Assembly: GCA_022772085.1 (NCBI GenBank)
Contig: JALFBN010000011.1
Location: 124,001-188,000, forward strand
Reading direction: 5' to 3'
From: Porphyromonas sp.
GTDB taxonomy: Bacteria; Bacteroidota; Bacteroidia; Bacteroidales; Porphyromonadaceae
Length of the DNA stretch: 64,000 nucleotides
A program made the position numbers and the translations under genes. Positions 43,808 through 53,690 of this stretch are shown here, one piece after another. The stretch's first letter is position 1. Each line of letters begins with the position of its first letter. Under the pieces are notes generated by a model, which saw only the letters and a list, made by a program, of their open reading frames with translations, had not been told where the DNA came from and did not search any database.

Positions 43808-44521
43808 ATGAAAAAGTTTTTGATTTCACTCGCTGCTGCACTGCTCTGCGGTGTAACCGCATCAGCACAACAGTTCACAATCCGTGCAGAAGCTGGTCCT
43901 GCGTTCTCATTTTCGTCCTTGGCAACTCATGGCGTAAACATCCTCGGTAGCGGTACTAAGATCGGATACCACGTTGCCGGTATGGTTGATGTAAATCTTT
44001 ATAAAGGGCTTTATGCAAGTGCAGGGCTCTCCTTTGAAATGAAGGGTGCTAAGGGGAAACTCAAAGAGGACAACTCTCTTCTTGGGAAAATTGGTTCGAT
44101 GATCAATAAGGAAGCCCAAAACGAGATCACGATGCACTACCTCCAAATCCCCGTTAATATAGGGTATAAACTCTCCCTTACACCTAGCATCGGAATCGGT
44201 ATCCAGACGGGACCTTACTTTGCATTCGGACTCGGTGGTACGCAAAATACAGGGATCAAAGCGGCAGATGCTGTACAAAGCTTTAATGTATTCAAGGAAG
44301 GGATCATGGGATTGAATAAGGTTAAACGCTACGACATCGGCTGGGGTGCTTCGGCTATGGCTTACTTCAGTAACTACTATGCTACTGTCGGTGCAGACTT
44401 CGGATTCCTCAATATCGCAGAATCAGATACCCAAGGTACCGTAGCGCAAGTAGCAAACCAAGTCAAGGGTCTGTCATTTAAGAACTCAACCGTTTACGTC
44501 GGAATTGGTTATTGCTTCTAA
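43808..44521 (+). CDS. Outer-membrane beta-barrel protein (porin family)
   Basis: A 237-residue protein. The signal peptide ends SASAQ; it is followed by alternating hydrophobic strands typical of small Bacteroidota barrels (GYHVAGMVDVNLYKGLYASAGLSFEM around residues 56-82, read in parts) and it closes with VYVGIGYCF, an aromatic C-terminus used by the BAM machine. It resembles PorT-like/OMP_b-brl proteins. Cargo or ligand is unknown. It is probably cotranscribed with the TPR gene. Confidence 0.84.
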   Translation: MKKFLISLAAALLCGVTASAQQFTIRAEAGPAFSFSSLATHGVNILGSGTKIGYHVAGMVDVNLYKGLYASAGLSFEMKGAKGKLKEDNSLLGKIGSMINKEAQNEITMHYLQIPVNIGYKLSLTPSIGIGIQTGPYFAFGLGGTQNTGIKAADAVQSFNVFKEGIMGLNKVKRYDIGWGASAMAYFSNYYATVGADFGFLNIAESDTQGTVAQVANQVKGLSFKNSTVYVGIGYCF

Positions 44522-44541
44522 GATATAGAGAAAATAGTTTG

Positions 44542-44594
44542 TAACTTTGTGGGGGAATACTTCTTGGGAATAGCGTCCCGATAAGTATTCCCCC
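44542..44594 (+). promoter_or_regulatory. Promoter box followed at once by a 12-bp stem-loop
   Basis: A perfect TAACTTTG (44542-44549) is followed by GGGGGAATACTT (44551-44562) whose exact complement AAGTATTCCCCC is at 44583-44594, with an inner GGGA/TCCC stem. If the box is used, the transcript begins within this hairpin. There is no T run, so it is not an ordinary terminator. Confidence 0.65.
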
Positions 44595-44640
44595 CTTACC
44601 ATATAATAGGGGATCAATACAAACGACAATATGTATAGTG

Positions 44641-45165
44641 ATGAAGAAAACTCTGGTTATAGTGGTGCATCCCACGCTCCACACCTCTAAAATAAACAAA
44701 GCATGGAGCGAAGCAGCTCGTGGACACGCTACGTTACACTTCCTCTACGATGCCTATCCTGAGGGGAAACCCTTTGACGTTGCTTCAGAGCAAGCTCTTG
44801 TAGAGGCTCACGACCGCATAGTATTCCAATTTCCACTCTACTGGTATGCTGCGCCCTATCTTCTCAAAAAGTGGCTTGACGAAGTGATTACTTTTGGGTG
44901 GGCCTATGGAGAAGGTGGAGACAAGATGGAGGGAAAGGAGATTGCCGTAGCAGTTTCATGCGGTGGCAAGGAAGATCAGTTTACCGAAGGGGGCATACAA
45001 TGCCACACCCTCGCACACTATATGCAGGTTTTTGACGGTATTGCAGCCTTTGTACGAGGTAAGTATATAGGATTTCACGCCCTATATGACAGCTATAACC
45101 CCGCAATTGACAACACGTTAGAGGAGAACTGTACTCGCTATATCCAGTTCCTCAAACAGGACTAA
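44641..45165 (+). CDS. NAD(P)H-dependent quinone oxidoreductase, flavodoxin-2 fold (KefF/MdaB-like)
   Basis: A 174-residue cytoplasmic flavoprotein. The ATG at 44641 is used; a GTG directly before it is in frame. The N-terminal VVHPTLHTSKINKAW binds the flavin phosphate, PLYWYAAPYLLKKWLDEV is the conserved flavin/quinone segment, and AVSCGGKEDQF follows. This family reduces quinones or azo/nitro compounds by two-electron transfer. In an organism with menaquinone (menA is nearby) it may protect against quinone stress. Confidence 0.87.
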   Translation: MKKTLVIVVHPTLHTSKINKAWSEAARGHATLHFLYDAYPEGKPFDVASEQALVEAHDRIVFQFPLYWYAAPYLLKKWLDEVITFGWAYGEGGDKMEGKEIAVAVSCGGKEDQFTEGGIQCHTLAHYMQVFDGIAAFVRGKYIGFHALYDSYNPAIDNTLEENCTRYIQFLKQD

Positions 45166-45231
45166 TCCTCCCTATGACTGTTGCACTTCCTCCTCATCTC
45201 CCCGCCCATCAATCAGTCTCCTAGAACAAAA

Positions 45232-45984
45232 ATGAAGAACGCCATGACCTCAAAAAAAAACTCTCAAGAATACTCCATACACCTAGAAGGCGTGCGTGTA
45301 GCCCGTGCCGAAAATGACCTCATTCACGACGTAAACATCCGACTCGGATATAATGAGTTTGCCTACCTATCAGGACCAGTCGGTGGAGGTAAGAGCTCCC
45401 TTTTGGAATTGCTCTATGGCGAACTGCCCCACGTGGAGGGCGAAGCTCACGTATTGGGACACAATCTCAAAAAACTCAAGAGGAATGCACGTCAAGCCCT
45501 CCGCAGGCGCATGGGGATTGTGTTCCAGTCCTCTGATCAGTTATTGTACGACCGCACCGTAGCGGACAATCTCGACTTCGTACTCCGGGCTACGGGCAAA
45601 TATGCCCACCGAGATCGGCAACAACGGATCGAAGAGGCACTAACCAAAGTAGGCATGCAAGGGAAGGGGTACAAAATGCCTCACGAATTGTCCGGAGGAG
45701 AGGCGGAACGTATCTGTATTGCTCGGGCTATCATTGTCAATCCCGAACTGATCTTAATGGATGAACCTACCGCCGGATTAGATCCCGATACGGCACGCTC
45801 CATCGGGCAACTCATTCAGCAAATCTCCAAAGAGGGTACAGCTGTGCTGATGGCTACGCACAATCAGGAATTGATGCGCGATCTACCGGCCCCCATCTAC
45901 AAAATCGAACCAAAAAATCGCACGCTGGAGCTTATCTTCCCTGAAGGAATGGGTCCCGAAGCACCTAACGCTCCCGTAGAATAA
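45232..45984 (+). CDS. ftsE: Cell-division ABC ATPase FtsE
   Basis: A 250-residue ABC ATPase. The ATG at 45232 is chosen; an in-frame TTG at 45181 would add 17 unlikely residues. Walker A is GPVGGGKSS, the Q-loop is in GIVFQSSDQ, the signature is LSGGEAERI, and Walker B with D-loop is ILMDEPTAGLD. The best match is the FtsE ATPase of the divisome, which with FtsX controls cell-wall hydrolases. No ftsX is adjacent, so the partner must be elsewhere. It sits between the quinone reductase and lysC. Confidence 0.8.
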   Translation: MKNAMTSKKNSQEYSIHLEGVRVARAENDLIHDVNIRLGYNEFAYLSGPVGGGKSSLLELLYGELPHVEGEAHVLGHNLKKLKRNARQALRRRMGIVFQSSDQLLYDRTVADNLDFVLRATGKYAHRDRQQRIEEALTKVGMQGKGYKMPHELSGGEAERICIARAIIVNPELILMDEPTAGLDPDTARSIGQLIQQISKEGTAVLMATHNQELMRDLPAPIYKIEPKNRTLELIFPEGMGPEAPNAPVE

Positions 45985-46018
45985 TCCGTTACAACCTCAT
46001 CGTTCCAACAACTTACCC

Positions 46019-47389
46019 ATGATTGTACTCAAGTTTGGTGGCACCTCGGTAGGAAGTGCTCAGCGTATCCGAGCCGTAGCCCATCTTGTGTCGGCGATTT
46101 CCGGTCGCAAGATCATCACCCTGTCTGCCATGTCGGGGACGACCGACGCCCTCGCACAGCTGGCACACCTTATCGTAGAGGCTGAGAGGGAGAAGGCAAA
46201 AGAGGCTGTCTCGGCTCTCGAAAATCGCTACCGCTCAGTACTTGAAGAACTTTTTGACTCCCCAACCATACAGAAAGAGGTTTGGAAAGCCCTCACACCC
46301 ATTTTTGTCGAACTAGGAGAGCAAACCGAGAACGAAGCCTTTACCCTTAATGACGAAAAACGAATTCTTTCTCGGGGTGAGATCATCAGTACGACCCTCA
46401 TGCGATACACTCTTCGCGAATACGAAAAGGTACAGGCCATACACCTCGATGCTCTTTCTTTTATGCGGATCAACCACAACGGAGAGCCTGATCCCGAATA
46501 TATCGAATCACACCTTAAACCGCTCCTTGATCAAGGGACTCAAGCCCCCGATGCCCTCTACCTCACCGAAGGATACATCTGTATCAATGCCTTTGGAGAG
46601 ATAGACAACCTGCGCAGAGGGGGTAGTGACTACACTGCAACTCTGATTGGAGAAGCAGCCCATGCAGACGAGATTCAGATTTGGACTGACATCGATGGGT
46701 TACACAACAATGACCCTCGGGTGGTCAATGTAACCAGCCCTGTACGCAGACTTCACTTTGGAGAGGCCGCTGAATTAGCGCACTTCGGAGCGAAAATCCT
46801 GCACCCCACCTGCATCGAACCTGCACGACGAGCCAATATCCCGGTACGACTCCTCAACACCCTAGACCCACAAGCTCCCGGGACGCTGATCTCTTGCGAA
46901 ACCAGTCGTGACATGGTCAAGGCGGTTTCTGCTAAAGATGGTATTGCTCTCCTCACGATCCGCCGTCACCCTCACATTAGTGGAGGGCCCTCTCTTACGG
47001 ACTATATTGTTGCTATTACCCAGCTCATTGCCAAACACAACATACGTATGGATCTTCTAACCACAACGGGAGATAGCTACCTCATTGCCGTAGAAGATTG
47101 TCCCGAGGTCCTTGCCTTTATGACAGAGGCAGAGGAATGGGGAGACATCCTCTACCAACAGAATATGACCATTCTAGCCGTAGTGGGAGACATGGGATGG
47201 GATCGTATGGGATTTGAATCCCGTATCTTGGATGCCATTAACGACATTCCCATTCGTATGATTTCCTATGGAAGTAGTAATTACAGTTTGGTATTGGTAG
47301 TCGGGAGTATAGACAAGAAAAGAGCGATGATCGCCCTATCGGATCATCTCTTTGCAAATATCAATTTAGCATCACCTGAAATCGGATAA
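46019..47389 (+). CDS. lysC: Aspartate kinase
   Basis: A monofunctional aspartokinase of 456 residues, the first step of the aspartate pathway to lysine/diaminopimelate, threonine and methionine. The kinase N-terminus is VLKFGGTSVGSAQRI. The catalytic/substrate region includes EGYICINAFGEI and RGGSDYTATLI. Two C-terminal ACT domains (from about residue 300) would give feedback control. It starts 34 bp after ftsE and is followed by menA after 29 bp. dapA, the next lysine-pathway gene in this window, is 3.7 kb downstream. Confidence 0.95.
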   Translation: MIVLKFGGTSVGSAQRIRAVAHLVSAISGRKIITLSAMSGTTDALAQLAHLIVEAEREKAKEAVSALENRYRSVLEELFDSPTIQKEVWKALTPIFVELGEQTENEAFTLNDEKRILSRGEIISTTLMRYTLREYEKVQAIHLDALSFMRINHNGEPDPEYIESHLKPLLDQGTQAPDALYLTEGYICINAFGEIDNLRRGGSDYTATLIGEAAHADEIQIWTDIDGLHNNDPRVVNVTSPVRRLHFGEAAELAHFGAKILHPTCIEPARRANIPVRLLNTLDPQAPGTLISCETSRDMVKAVSAKDGIALLTIRRHPHISGGPSLTDYIVAITQLIAKHNIRMDLLTTTGDSYLIAVEDCPEVLAFMTEAEEWGDILYQQNMTILAVVGDMGWDRMGFESRILDAINDIPIRMISYGSSNYSLVLVVGSIDKKRAMIALSDHLFANINLASPEIG

Positions 47390-47418
47390 TCTCTCTCCCT
47401 CGAATATCAACTTTCTTT

Positions 47419-48324
47419 ATGACATTTCGGCAAGCGGTCTACCTAGCTCGGCCCCATACGTTACCGGCCTCCATCGCCCCTATCGTGGTAGCTCTCATCT
47501 TGGCAGGCTTTCACACACATCTGAATATACTTACGGCCATCTTGACCCTCGCCGTCGGAGTTGGAGCACAAGTCGTGAGCAACGTCGCCAACGACCTATT
47601 CGATTTTAAGAAAGGTGCTGATGGGAAAAAACGTCAAGGCTTCGAACGCCCCATCTCTTCAGGAAAGCTCTCTTATTCTGAGGTCAAGGCTTTTTTATTT
47701 GTAACCGTCGGATTTACGAGCCTTACGGGGCTTGTCTTGGTAGCATTGACCTCTCCGTGGTTACTCCTTGTGGGACTTGCCGTTATCGCAGGAGCCATTG
47801 CCTATACGGGAGGTCCCTATCCACTTGCCTATCATGGACTGGGAGAGGTGATGGTATTCCTATTCTACGGACTTATTGCAGGATGCATCACCTACTTTAT
47901 TCAGTGCCAAACACTCACATGGGAAGCCGTTACCCTAGCCTCTTCAATGGGGCTAGCAAGCTGCAATATCCTCATAGTCAACAACTATAGAGATATAGAA
48001 GAGGATACTACTTCGGGTAAAAGGACCATCTTTGTACGCTTTGGCAAACAACTTGCTCCCAAGCTCTACATGAGCAACCTCCTCCTATCAATACTGCTTC
48101 TCTTCCCATTTTACTCGATTATCGGGATGCTCTCCTCGGGGATCTATTTGGCACAAATGATGTACGTACAGCGCGTTATGGCTCGAACTGAAGGGGAGCA
48201 ACTCAATAATGTTTTGGTGCAAACGGCTCGTGGAGTGGTCTTTTTGGCACTCAACGTCGCTTTCGTCCTCATCATCCACTATGCAATTAGCCCCCACTGG
48301 GGAGAGTTGCACCACCACCATTAA
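47419..48324 (+). CDS. menA: 1,4-dihydroxy-2-naphthoate polyprenyltransferase MenA
   Basis: A 301-residue membrane prenyltransferase of the UbiA superfamily that attaches the polyprenyl tail in menaquinone synthesis. It has about eight or nine membrane spans. The two Asp-rich motifs that bind the Mg-diphosphate are NVANDLFDFKKGAD (about residue 55) and NNYRDIEEDTTSGK (about residue 190). It ends with a His-rich tail (HHHH). It supplies the quinone for anaerobic respiration, in keeping with the Rnf complex. Confidence 0.94.
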   Translation: MTFRQAVYLARPHTLPASIAPIVVALILAGFHTHLNILTAILTLAVGVGAQVVSNVANDLFDFKKGADGKKRQGFERPISSGKLSYSEVKAFLFVTVGFTSLTGLVLVALTSPWLLLVGLAVIAGAIAYTGGPYPLAYHGLGEVMVFLFYGLIAGCITYFIQCQTLTWEAVTLASSMGLASCNILIVNNYRDIEEDTTSGKRTIFVRFGKQLAPKLYMSNLLLSILLLFPFYSIIGMLSSGIYLAQMMYVQRVMARTEGEQLNNVLVQTARGVVFLALNVAFVLIIHYAISPHWGELHHHH

Positions 48325-48374
48325 ATCTCTCGATGTATGTACTACAAAGCCTCTCTACCACGTTATTGATATGT

Positions 48375-49415
48375 ATGAAAAGTAGTTATTTATCCCCTTT
48401 CCATAAGGTTTTGAGGTTTTCTCATACGATACATAGCGGCCTATTTCTACTTGCATTGTGTGTACCGCTCTCGCTCCGTGCTCAAGAGAGCGACCACTCC
48501 TACACCTTCCTCAATGTCCCTGTATCAGCTCAAACGATGGCGATCGGAGGACTGGCTATCTCCTACGTGGATGGCATGGACGGACAGGCATTCGATAACC
48601 CTGCCCTATACGGAGAAGAGGCCTCAGGGCATCTTTTTCTCTCTTATATTAACTACATGTCGGGGGTAAATGGTGCGAATGTGCTGTACGGGCTACCCAT
48701 TGGAGAGCGTGGATCTTGGGCCATTGGAGCTCGTGCAATGAACTATGGCAGACTCATCGGATACGACGTACACAATATAGCCGGAGGTTCATTTACCGCC
48801 ACAGATGCGGCTCTGGAAGGACTTTTCAACTACGAACTTACGGATAAGTTGCGTGGAGGAATTGCCCTAAAGGTGCTCTACGGCAACATTGAGCGGTACA
48901 GCAGTTGGGGTATTGCTACCGATGTCGGCGTAAGCTACTATGATGGAGATAAAGGGCTTTCACTCGGAGCCGCAATCACCAATGCCGGCGTTACAATCAA
49001 AGGCTATGGTAATCGTAAAACAGCTCCGGCTTGGGATCTACGCCTTGGTTTTTCGCAACGCTTTATGCATGCTCCATTTCGGATCCACGCCACCGCCTAT
49101 GGACTTAATCCTATGGTATTGCGCTCATCACTAAGCACTTCGCAGAAGTTCCTCGATCGGTTTATCAGACACCTCACCTTTGGAGTAGAGTACCTATATG
49201 ACGATAAATTTTGGATTGGACTTGGATACAACCCTAGGTTAGCCCAGGACCTAAAGATCCAAAACGGGAACTTTCTCTCTGGTTTTTCTATGGGATTAGG
49301 CTTTAATACTCCCTCCTTTCGTGTGGGCATAGCCGCTTCTCGTTACCACCCCTCGGCTCTCAGTTTTATGGTCACCTTCTGTACCAACTTTGGCAACGAT
49401 AAGTACAAATTCTAA
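48375..49415 (+). CDS. porQ: Type IX secretion system protein PorQ
   Basis: A 346-residue outer-membrane beta-barrel protein needed for surface attachment of T9SS cargo (the A-LPS attachment complex of PorU, PorV, PorQ and PorZ in P. gingivalis). The ATG at 48375 gives a signal peptide ending LRAQ; an upstream ATG at 48333 is unlikely. The PorV/PorQ-family N-terminus TMAIGGLAISYVDGMDGQAFDNPA is seen in two parts. The order porQ-cmk-ispH is, to my recollection, also found in P. gingivalis. It is relevant here because two T9SS cargo genes lie in the same window. Confidence 0.9.
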   Translation: MKSSYLSPFHKVLRFSHTIHSGLFLLALCVPLSLRAQESDHSYTFLNVPVSAQTMAIGGLAISYVDGMDGQAFDNPALYGEEASGHLFLSYINYMSGVNGANVLYGLPIGERGSWAIGARAMNYGRLIGYDVHNIAGGSFTATDAALEGLFNYELTDKLRGGIALKVLYGNIERYSSWGIATDVGVSYYDGDKGLSLGAAITNAGVTIKGYGNRKTAPAWDLRLGFSQRFMHAPFRIHATAYGLNPMVLRSSLSTSQKFLDRFIRHLTFGVEYLYDDKFWIGLGYNPRLAQDLKIQNGNFLSGFSMGLGFNTPSFRVGIAASRYHPSALSFMVTFCTNFGNDKYKF

Positions 49416-49424
49416 AAACACTTC

Positions 49425-50135
49425 ATGCAAGATATGACTCAACGCAAAATAACAATTGCCATCGATGGGTACAGCTCCTGTGGCAAGAGTACTATGGCAA
49501 AGGCTCTAGCTCACTCTCTCGGCTATATTTATATTGATAGTGGTGCGATGTATCGAGCCATAACCCTCTATTCATTGCGAGAGGGGATGTGGCATGACGG
49601 ACAACTTGAAGAGACTCGTTTGGCCTTGTCCATGCCTCATCTCAGGGTCGGATTTACACGCACTATATACGGACAATTGCGGACACTCCTCAACGGAGTG
49701 GATATTGAAGAGGAGATCCGTACTATGGAGGTATCTAACCACGTGAGCCCCATTGCAGCGTTACCTTTTGTTCGCCATGCCATGACTGAGCAACAGCGCG
49801 CTTTAGGTGAAGCGAAGGGGATCGTGATGGATGGGCGTGATGTGGGCACAACCGTATTCCCCTCGGCGGAATTGAAGATCTTTGTAACAGCACGCCCGGA
49901 GGTACGTGCCCAACGCCGTTTTGAGGAGATTCGTAGTAAAGGAGATTCAAAAACCAGCTTTGAAGAGGTACTTACAAATCTACAAGAGCGAGATCGAATT
50001 GATTCGACCCGAGCCGTCTCCCCTTTGCGCCAAGCCGATGATGCTCGAGTATTGGACAATTCGGACTTAACATTTGCAGAACAGGATGCACTTGCCCTCC
50101 AATGGGCGCAAGAGGTTATCAATACCCGAGTATGA
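49425..50135 (+). CDS. cmk: Cytidylate kinase
   Basis: A 236-residue nucleotide kinase that phosphorylates CMP and dCMP. The P-loop is [10 protein letters not shown] (residues about 15-24), followed by IDSGAMYRA, the CMP-binding [10 protein letters not shown] and the lid arginines ([10 protein letters not shown]). An ATG nine bases in is an alternative start. It ends with a 4-bp ATGA overlap with ispH, so the two are translationally coupled. Confidence 0.95.
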   Translation: MQDMTQRKITIAIDGYSSCGKSTMAKALAHSLGYIYIDSGAMYRAITLYSLREGMWHDGQLEETRLALSMPHLRVGFTRTIYGQLRTLLNGVDIEEEIRTMEVSNHVSPIAALPFVRHAMTEQQRALGEAKGIVMDGRDVGTTVFPSAELKIFVTARPEVRAQRRFEEIRSKGDSKTSFEEVLTNLQERDRIDSTRAVSPLRQADDARVLDNSDLTFAEQDALALQWAQEVINTRV

Positions 50136-51031
50136 TTGTTATTGAGATTGACCGCCAATCGGGGTTCTGCAATGGAGTCGTTCATGCGATCCGTAAGGCA
50201 GAACAGGAGCTAGCCACCGCCCCTAAGGGTAAGAAGTTTTACTGCTTGGGCGATATCGTACACAACAAAAGCGAGGTGGATCGACTCGAAGCATTAGGAC
50301 TATCGACCATCAATTATCAAGAGTTTGAAGCCCTGGAGGGAGGAGAAAAGGTACTTTTTCGTGCTCATGGCGAACCCCCTAGCATCTACCGATCGGCACA
50401 AAAAAGAGAAATCTCCATTATAGATGCCACCTGCCCCGTTGTGCTTCAATTGCAAAAGCGTATCCGACAATACTATCAGGAGGGTGCTGCATCGCGAACT
50501 CAGATCGTGATTTTCGGGAAACGAGGTCATGCCGAAGTCAATGGACTCGTAGGGCAAACCAATGGAGAAGCGATTGTAATACAAGAGATCGAGGAAATTG
50601 AGCAATTGGACTTCTCTCGCCCCATCTCCCTCATATCCCAAACAACCATGTCGCTAGAGATCTTTGGGCAAATCGTCGAAGAGATCAAGCGTAGGATGCA
50701 TCCGGGAGTCCACTTTACCTTCGCAGACACCATATGCCGTCAAGTCGCTCTTCGCATCCCTCACATTGAGGAGTTTGCACGTAGTCATGATCGGATTTTC
50801 TTCATTGCAGGCAAAAAAAGTTCCAATGGAAGGGTTCTCTTCGAGAAGTGTCGAACGACCAACCCTCTAACCTACTTCTTGGATACTCCCGAGGACTTGA
50901 CCTCCGAGATGCTTCCCTCCTCCGGCGATGAATGTATCGGGATCTGTGGAGCAACCTCCACACCACGATGGCAGATGGAGGCCTTGGCTACGCATCTCCA
51001 ACACCAACTTCCCAACAGCATTGTTCGCTAA
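50132..51031 (+). CDS. ispH: 4-hydroxy-3-methylbut-2-enyl diphosphate reductase
   Basis: The last enzyme of the MEP isoprenoid pathway, 299 residues, making IPP and DMAPP with an iron-sulfur cluster. The start at 50132 overlaps the cmk stop by 4 bp; an upstream in-frame ATG at 50102 is inside cmk and not conserved. Conserved cluster cysteines are in [16 protein letters not shown] and DTICRQV. It supplies precursors for menaquinone (menA) and undecaprenyl phosphate. Confidence 0.95.
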   Translation: MIVIEIDRQSGFCNGVVHAIRKAEQELATAPKGKKFYCLGDIVHNKSEVDRLEALGLSTINYQEFEALEGGEKVLFRAHGEPPSIYRSAQKREISIIDATCPVVLQLQKRIRQYYQEGAASRTQIVIFGKRGHAEVNGLVGQTNGEAIVIQEIEEIEQLDFSRPISLISQTTMSLEIFGQIVEEIKRRMHPGVHFTFADTICRQVALRIPHIEEFARSHDRIFFIAGKKSSNGRVLFEKCRTTNPLTYFLDTPEDLTSEMLPSSGDECIGICGATSTPRWQMEALATHLQHQLPNSIVR

Positions 51032-51083
51032 AATGGGAAAATGACTTGCCTACGTTATTCCAAATCCGGCCAAAAAGAGTATT

Positions 51084-51114
51084 TTTGCTTGTGAATTAGA
51101 TCTCTGGTACTTTG
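51084..51114 (+). promoter_or_regulatory. Promoter of dapA
   Basis: TTTG (51084-51087) and GTACTTTG (51107-51114), 19 bp apart, one mismatch in the -7 box, 18 bp before the ATG at 51132. Confidence 0.65.
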
Positions 51115-51131
51115 TAGCAATACTCATCTGT

Positions 51132-52043
51132 ATGGTATACTCCCCCTTTCCTCCTGCTCAGTTTATGGGACTTGGCGTTGCCCTGGTAACTCCGTTCCTC
51201 GTTGATGGTCAAGTAGACTATCCCTCCCTTGGAGCTGTTGTACGCAACATTGTGGCTTCGGGGGCGGACTTCATCGTCGTTTTTGGAACTACGGGCGAAT
51301 CTCCGGTCGTCTCATGCGATGAGTTTGACAAAGTGCTGGCCTCTGTGCGGAGAGAGGCAGGCGAGCATTACCCTATCGTATTGGGGATCGGTGATAACTG
51401 CACACAACGCCTGATAGATCGTATCGGAGCTGCCAATAGCTATGATGTGCAGGGGATCCTTAGCGTTGCACCCTACTACAATAAACCCTCACAAGAGGGC
51501 ATTTACCAGCACTTTGCTGCCGCAGCCCAAGCCAGTGAAAAGCCCATTATTCTATATAATATCCTGGGTCGAACAGGGGTAGACATTGCCCCTGAGACGG
51601 TCTGTCGCCTGCGAAATAATTTCCCGGAAAAGATCGTTGCTATCAAAGAGGCCTCAGGTATTGAAGATCGCGTCACGCAACTTGCACATATGCTGGACCC
51701 TGCCTTTACAATCCTTTCGGGGGATGATCACAAGACACTGGAGCTGATGCATCAGGGAGCTAATGGGGCTATCTCGGTTGTAGCCAATGCCTACCCTCAT
51801 TGGGTCAAAGAGCTGATTGACACAGCAGGATCTACCCGATCGGTAGAGATTGACAATGCCTTTGCCGCCTGCTACCGTCTCCTTTTCGAGGAGGGTAACC
51901 CTGCAGGAATCAAGGAATGGCTCTATAAGATGCAACTCATCAATACCCCAACCTTAAGACTCCCATTAACCCGCGTATCGGATAACCTCTCGCACAAGAT
52001 CGAGCAGTCCGTAGCTACACTGATGAACCTCGGGGCACACTGA
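51132..52043 (+). CDS. dapA: 4-hydroxy-tetrahydrodipicolinate synthase
   Basis: A 303-residue (beta/alpha)8 aldolase that condenses pyruvate with aspartate semialdehyde in the lysine/diaminopimelate pathway. The N-terminal GLGVALVTPF, the GTTGESPVV signature, a YNILGRTGVD active-site segment and the Schiff-base lysine in VAIKEASG are all present. A start at 51168 (MGLGVALV) is possible and would give 291 residues. Confidence 0.95.
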   Translation: MVYSPFPPAQFMGLGVALVTPFLVDGQVDYPSLGAVVRNIVASGADFIVVFGTTGESPVVSCDEFDKVLASVRREAGEHYPIVLGIGDNCTQRLIDRIGAANSYDVQGILSVAPYYNKPSQEGIYQHFAAAAQASEKPIILYNILGRTGVDIAPETVCRLRNNFPEKIVAIKEASGIEDRVTQLAHMLDPAFTILSGDDHKTLELMHQGANGAISVVANAYPHWVKELIDTAGSTRSVEIDNAFAACYRLLFEEGNPAGIKEWLYKMQLINTPTLRLPLTRVSDNLSHKIEQSVATLMNLGAH

Positions 52044-52089
52044 TCCCCCTTTTGAACAAGCTAAACAAAGGGGAAAAGGGCTTGGTGAC

Positions 52090-53208
52090 ATGATACTTTC
52101 ACACCTAGAGATTATTGCATTTAAGAGCATTGCGACGGCATCGTGCGACTTTGCTCCCAAACTCAATTGCTTCTTCGGAGGCAACGGCATGGGGAAGACC
52201 AATCTGCTAGATGCGATTCATTACCTATCCATGGTACGAAGCCATCTAAATACGATAGATCGAATGGCAATTCGTCACGGTTCCTCCGAGTCAATTCTCA
52301 CCGCAGATTACCAAACGGACGGACCTGAAGAAATAGATCGTATTGCGCTACGGATTCGCCCCGACCAAGGAAAATTGCTCAGTCGCAACGGAAGAGTGTA
52401 CAAACGCCTGAGTGAGCACATCGGACGCTATCCGCTCGTGATTATATCGCCCCAAGACTACAAACTCATACGCGGCGGAAGCAACGAACGGAGAGCGTGG
52501 CTAGACAGGCTCCTATCTCAGCACGACACACTTTACCTCGATCAGCTCATTCGCTATGAACGGGCCTTGCAACAACGCAATTCGCTACTCAAAGGCGATC
52601 GCTCCGATCCCATCCTTCTCTCTATTGGAGAGGAACAACTGGCACATTTTGGCGTACAAATTGCTCAAAAACGTCGGCAATTTGTAGTTGATTTTATCCC
52701 AACATTTAATCGTATTTACCAAGAGATCTGTAACTCTGAAGAGGAGTCTATTTCCCTTCATTACATCACTCCGACGGACAACGATCCCGAGATCTATATG
52801 GAGCATTTACGCCAACAACGCGAAGTGGATCAGCTATCGGGACATACCGCTTATGGAGTACACAAGGATGATTTGGAAATGCTTTTGGGAGAAAACCTAA
52901 TGCGAAAGATCGGGTCAGAAGGTCAGAATAAAACCTACCTTACAGCCCTTAAATTCACTGAATATAGTCTTTTGGCTCAACGGCTACAGTGCCGTCCGAT
53001 TTTACTTCTTGATGACCTATTCGACAAATTGGATTCCGAGCGTGTGGAACGCATTATCCACATTGTATCCCGACCTCTTTTCGGGCAGATTTTCATTACC
53101 GATACCAACAGAAAATATCTCGACGACATCATAGAGGCTCAAAACGAGTCGTTTCATCTATACGCAGTGCGTCAAGGCGAGATCTCACTGCAAGCAACCT
53201 CTATCTAA
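52090..53208 (+). CDS. recF: DNA replication and repair protein RecF
   Basis: A 372-residue SMC-like ATPase that loads RecA at gapped DNA with RecO and RecR. Walker A is GGNGMGKTN (about residues 31-39), Walker B is RPILLLDDLFDKLD, and the signature is near SEGQNKTYLTALKF. It starts 46 bp after dapA and is 7 bp from the downstream DciA-like gene, a pairing common in Bacteroidota. Confidence 0.95.
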   Translation: MILSHLEIIAFKSIATASCDFAPKLNCFFGGNGMGKTNLLDAIHYLSMVRSHLNTIDRMAIRHGSSESILTADYQTDGPEEIDRIALRIRPDQGKLLSRNGRVYKRLSEHIGRYPLVIISPQDYKLIRGGSNERRAWLDRLLSQHDTLYLDQLIRYERALQQRNSLLKGDRSDPILLSIGEEQLAHFGVQIAQKRRQFVVDFIPTFNRIYQEICNSEEESISLHYITPTDNDPEIYMEHLRQQREVDQLSGHTAYGVHKDDLEMLLGENLMRKIGSEGQNKTYLTALKFTEYSLLAQRLQCRPILLLDDLFDKLDSERVERIIHIVSRPLFGQIFITDTNRKYLDDIIEAQNESFHLYAVRQGEISLQATSI

Positions 53209-53215
53209 TCTAGAG

Positions 53216-53506
53216 ATGCAACGAAAACATCCTCAGAAGCTGGGTGATCTTCTCTCGCAGATCATCGACGAAGATCCTCAATGGGCCCAAGAGCTTTACA
53301 AACAACGCGCCATCGACTTTTTTTGGGAACGATTCGGTACAATGCGTCCCTTCATTCGCGATATATCTTTTAGGCAAAATACCCTGCACATTCAGATGCG
53401 CTCTTCGACAGCTGCTCGTATGATTGCAGCACAAAAGGACAGCATTATGCACCTAATCAACGACCACCTACATTACCTCGTTGTAGAGGACATTCGCATA
53501 TACTGA
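53216..53506 (+). CDS. dciA: DUF721 / DciA-like protein
   Basis: A 96-residue protein with a single DciA/DUF721 domain (residues about 5-90; key parts FFWERFGTMRPFI and HIQMRSSTAARMIA). DciA is the ancestral loader or regulator of the replicative helicase DnaB in bacteria that lack DnaC. The small size is normal for Bacteroidota, where the KH-like domain stands alone. It is directly behind recF. Confidence 0.87.
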   Translation: MQRKHPQKLGDLLSQIIDEDPQWAQELYKQRAIDFFWERFGTMRPFIRDISFRQNTLHIQMRSSTAARMIAAQKDSIMHLINDHLHYLVVEDIRIY

Positions 53507-53690
53507 TGACCCACGTTGGAGACCTCTACCCGAATAGTTTTACTCCGTAGTACGGGAAGTGGACTGATGCTGCTCCGAGATCTTCATCGCAAAATCCTCA
53601 TCCATTTATCTCTTGGGGTCATTTTCTTACGATCAATTCTTCCAAAGGTTCCCATATCGATCTCAAACGACGACGGCCTACTCGTATTCT

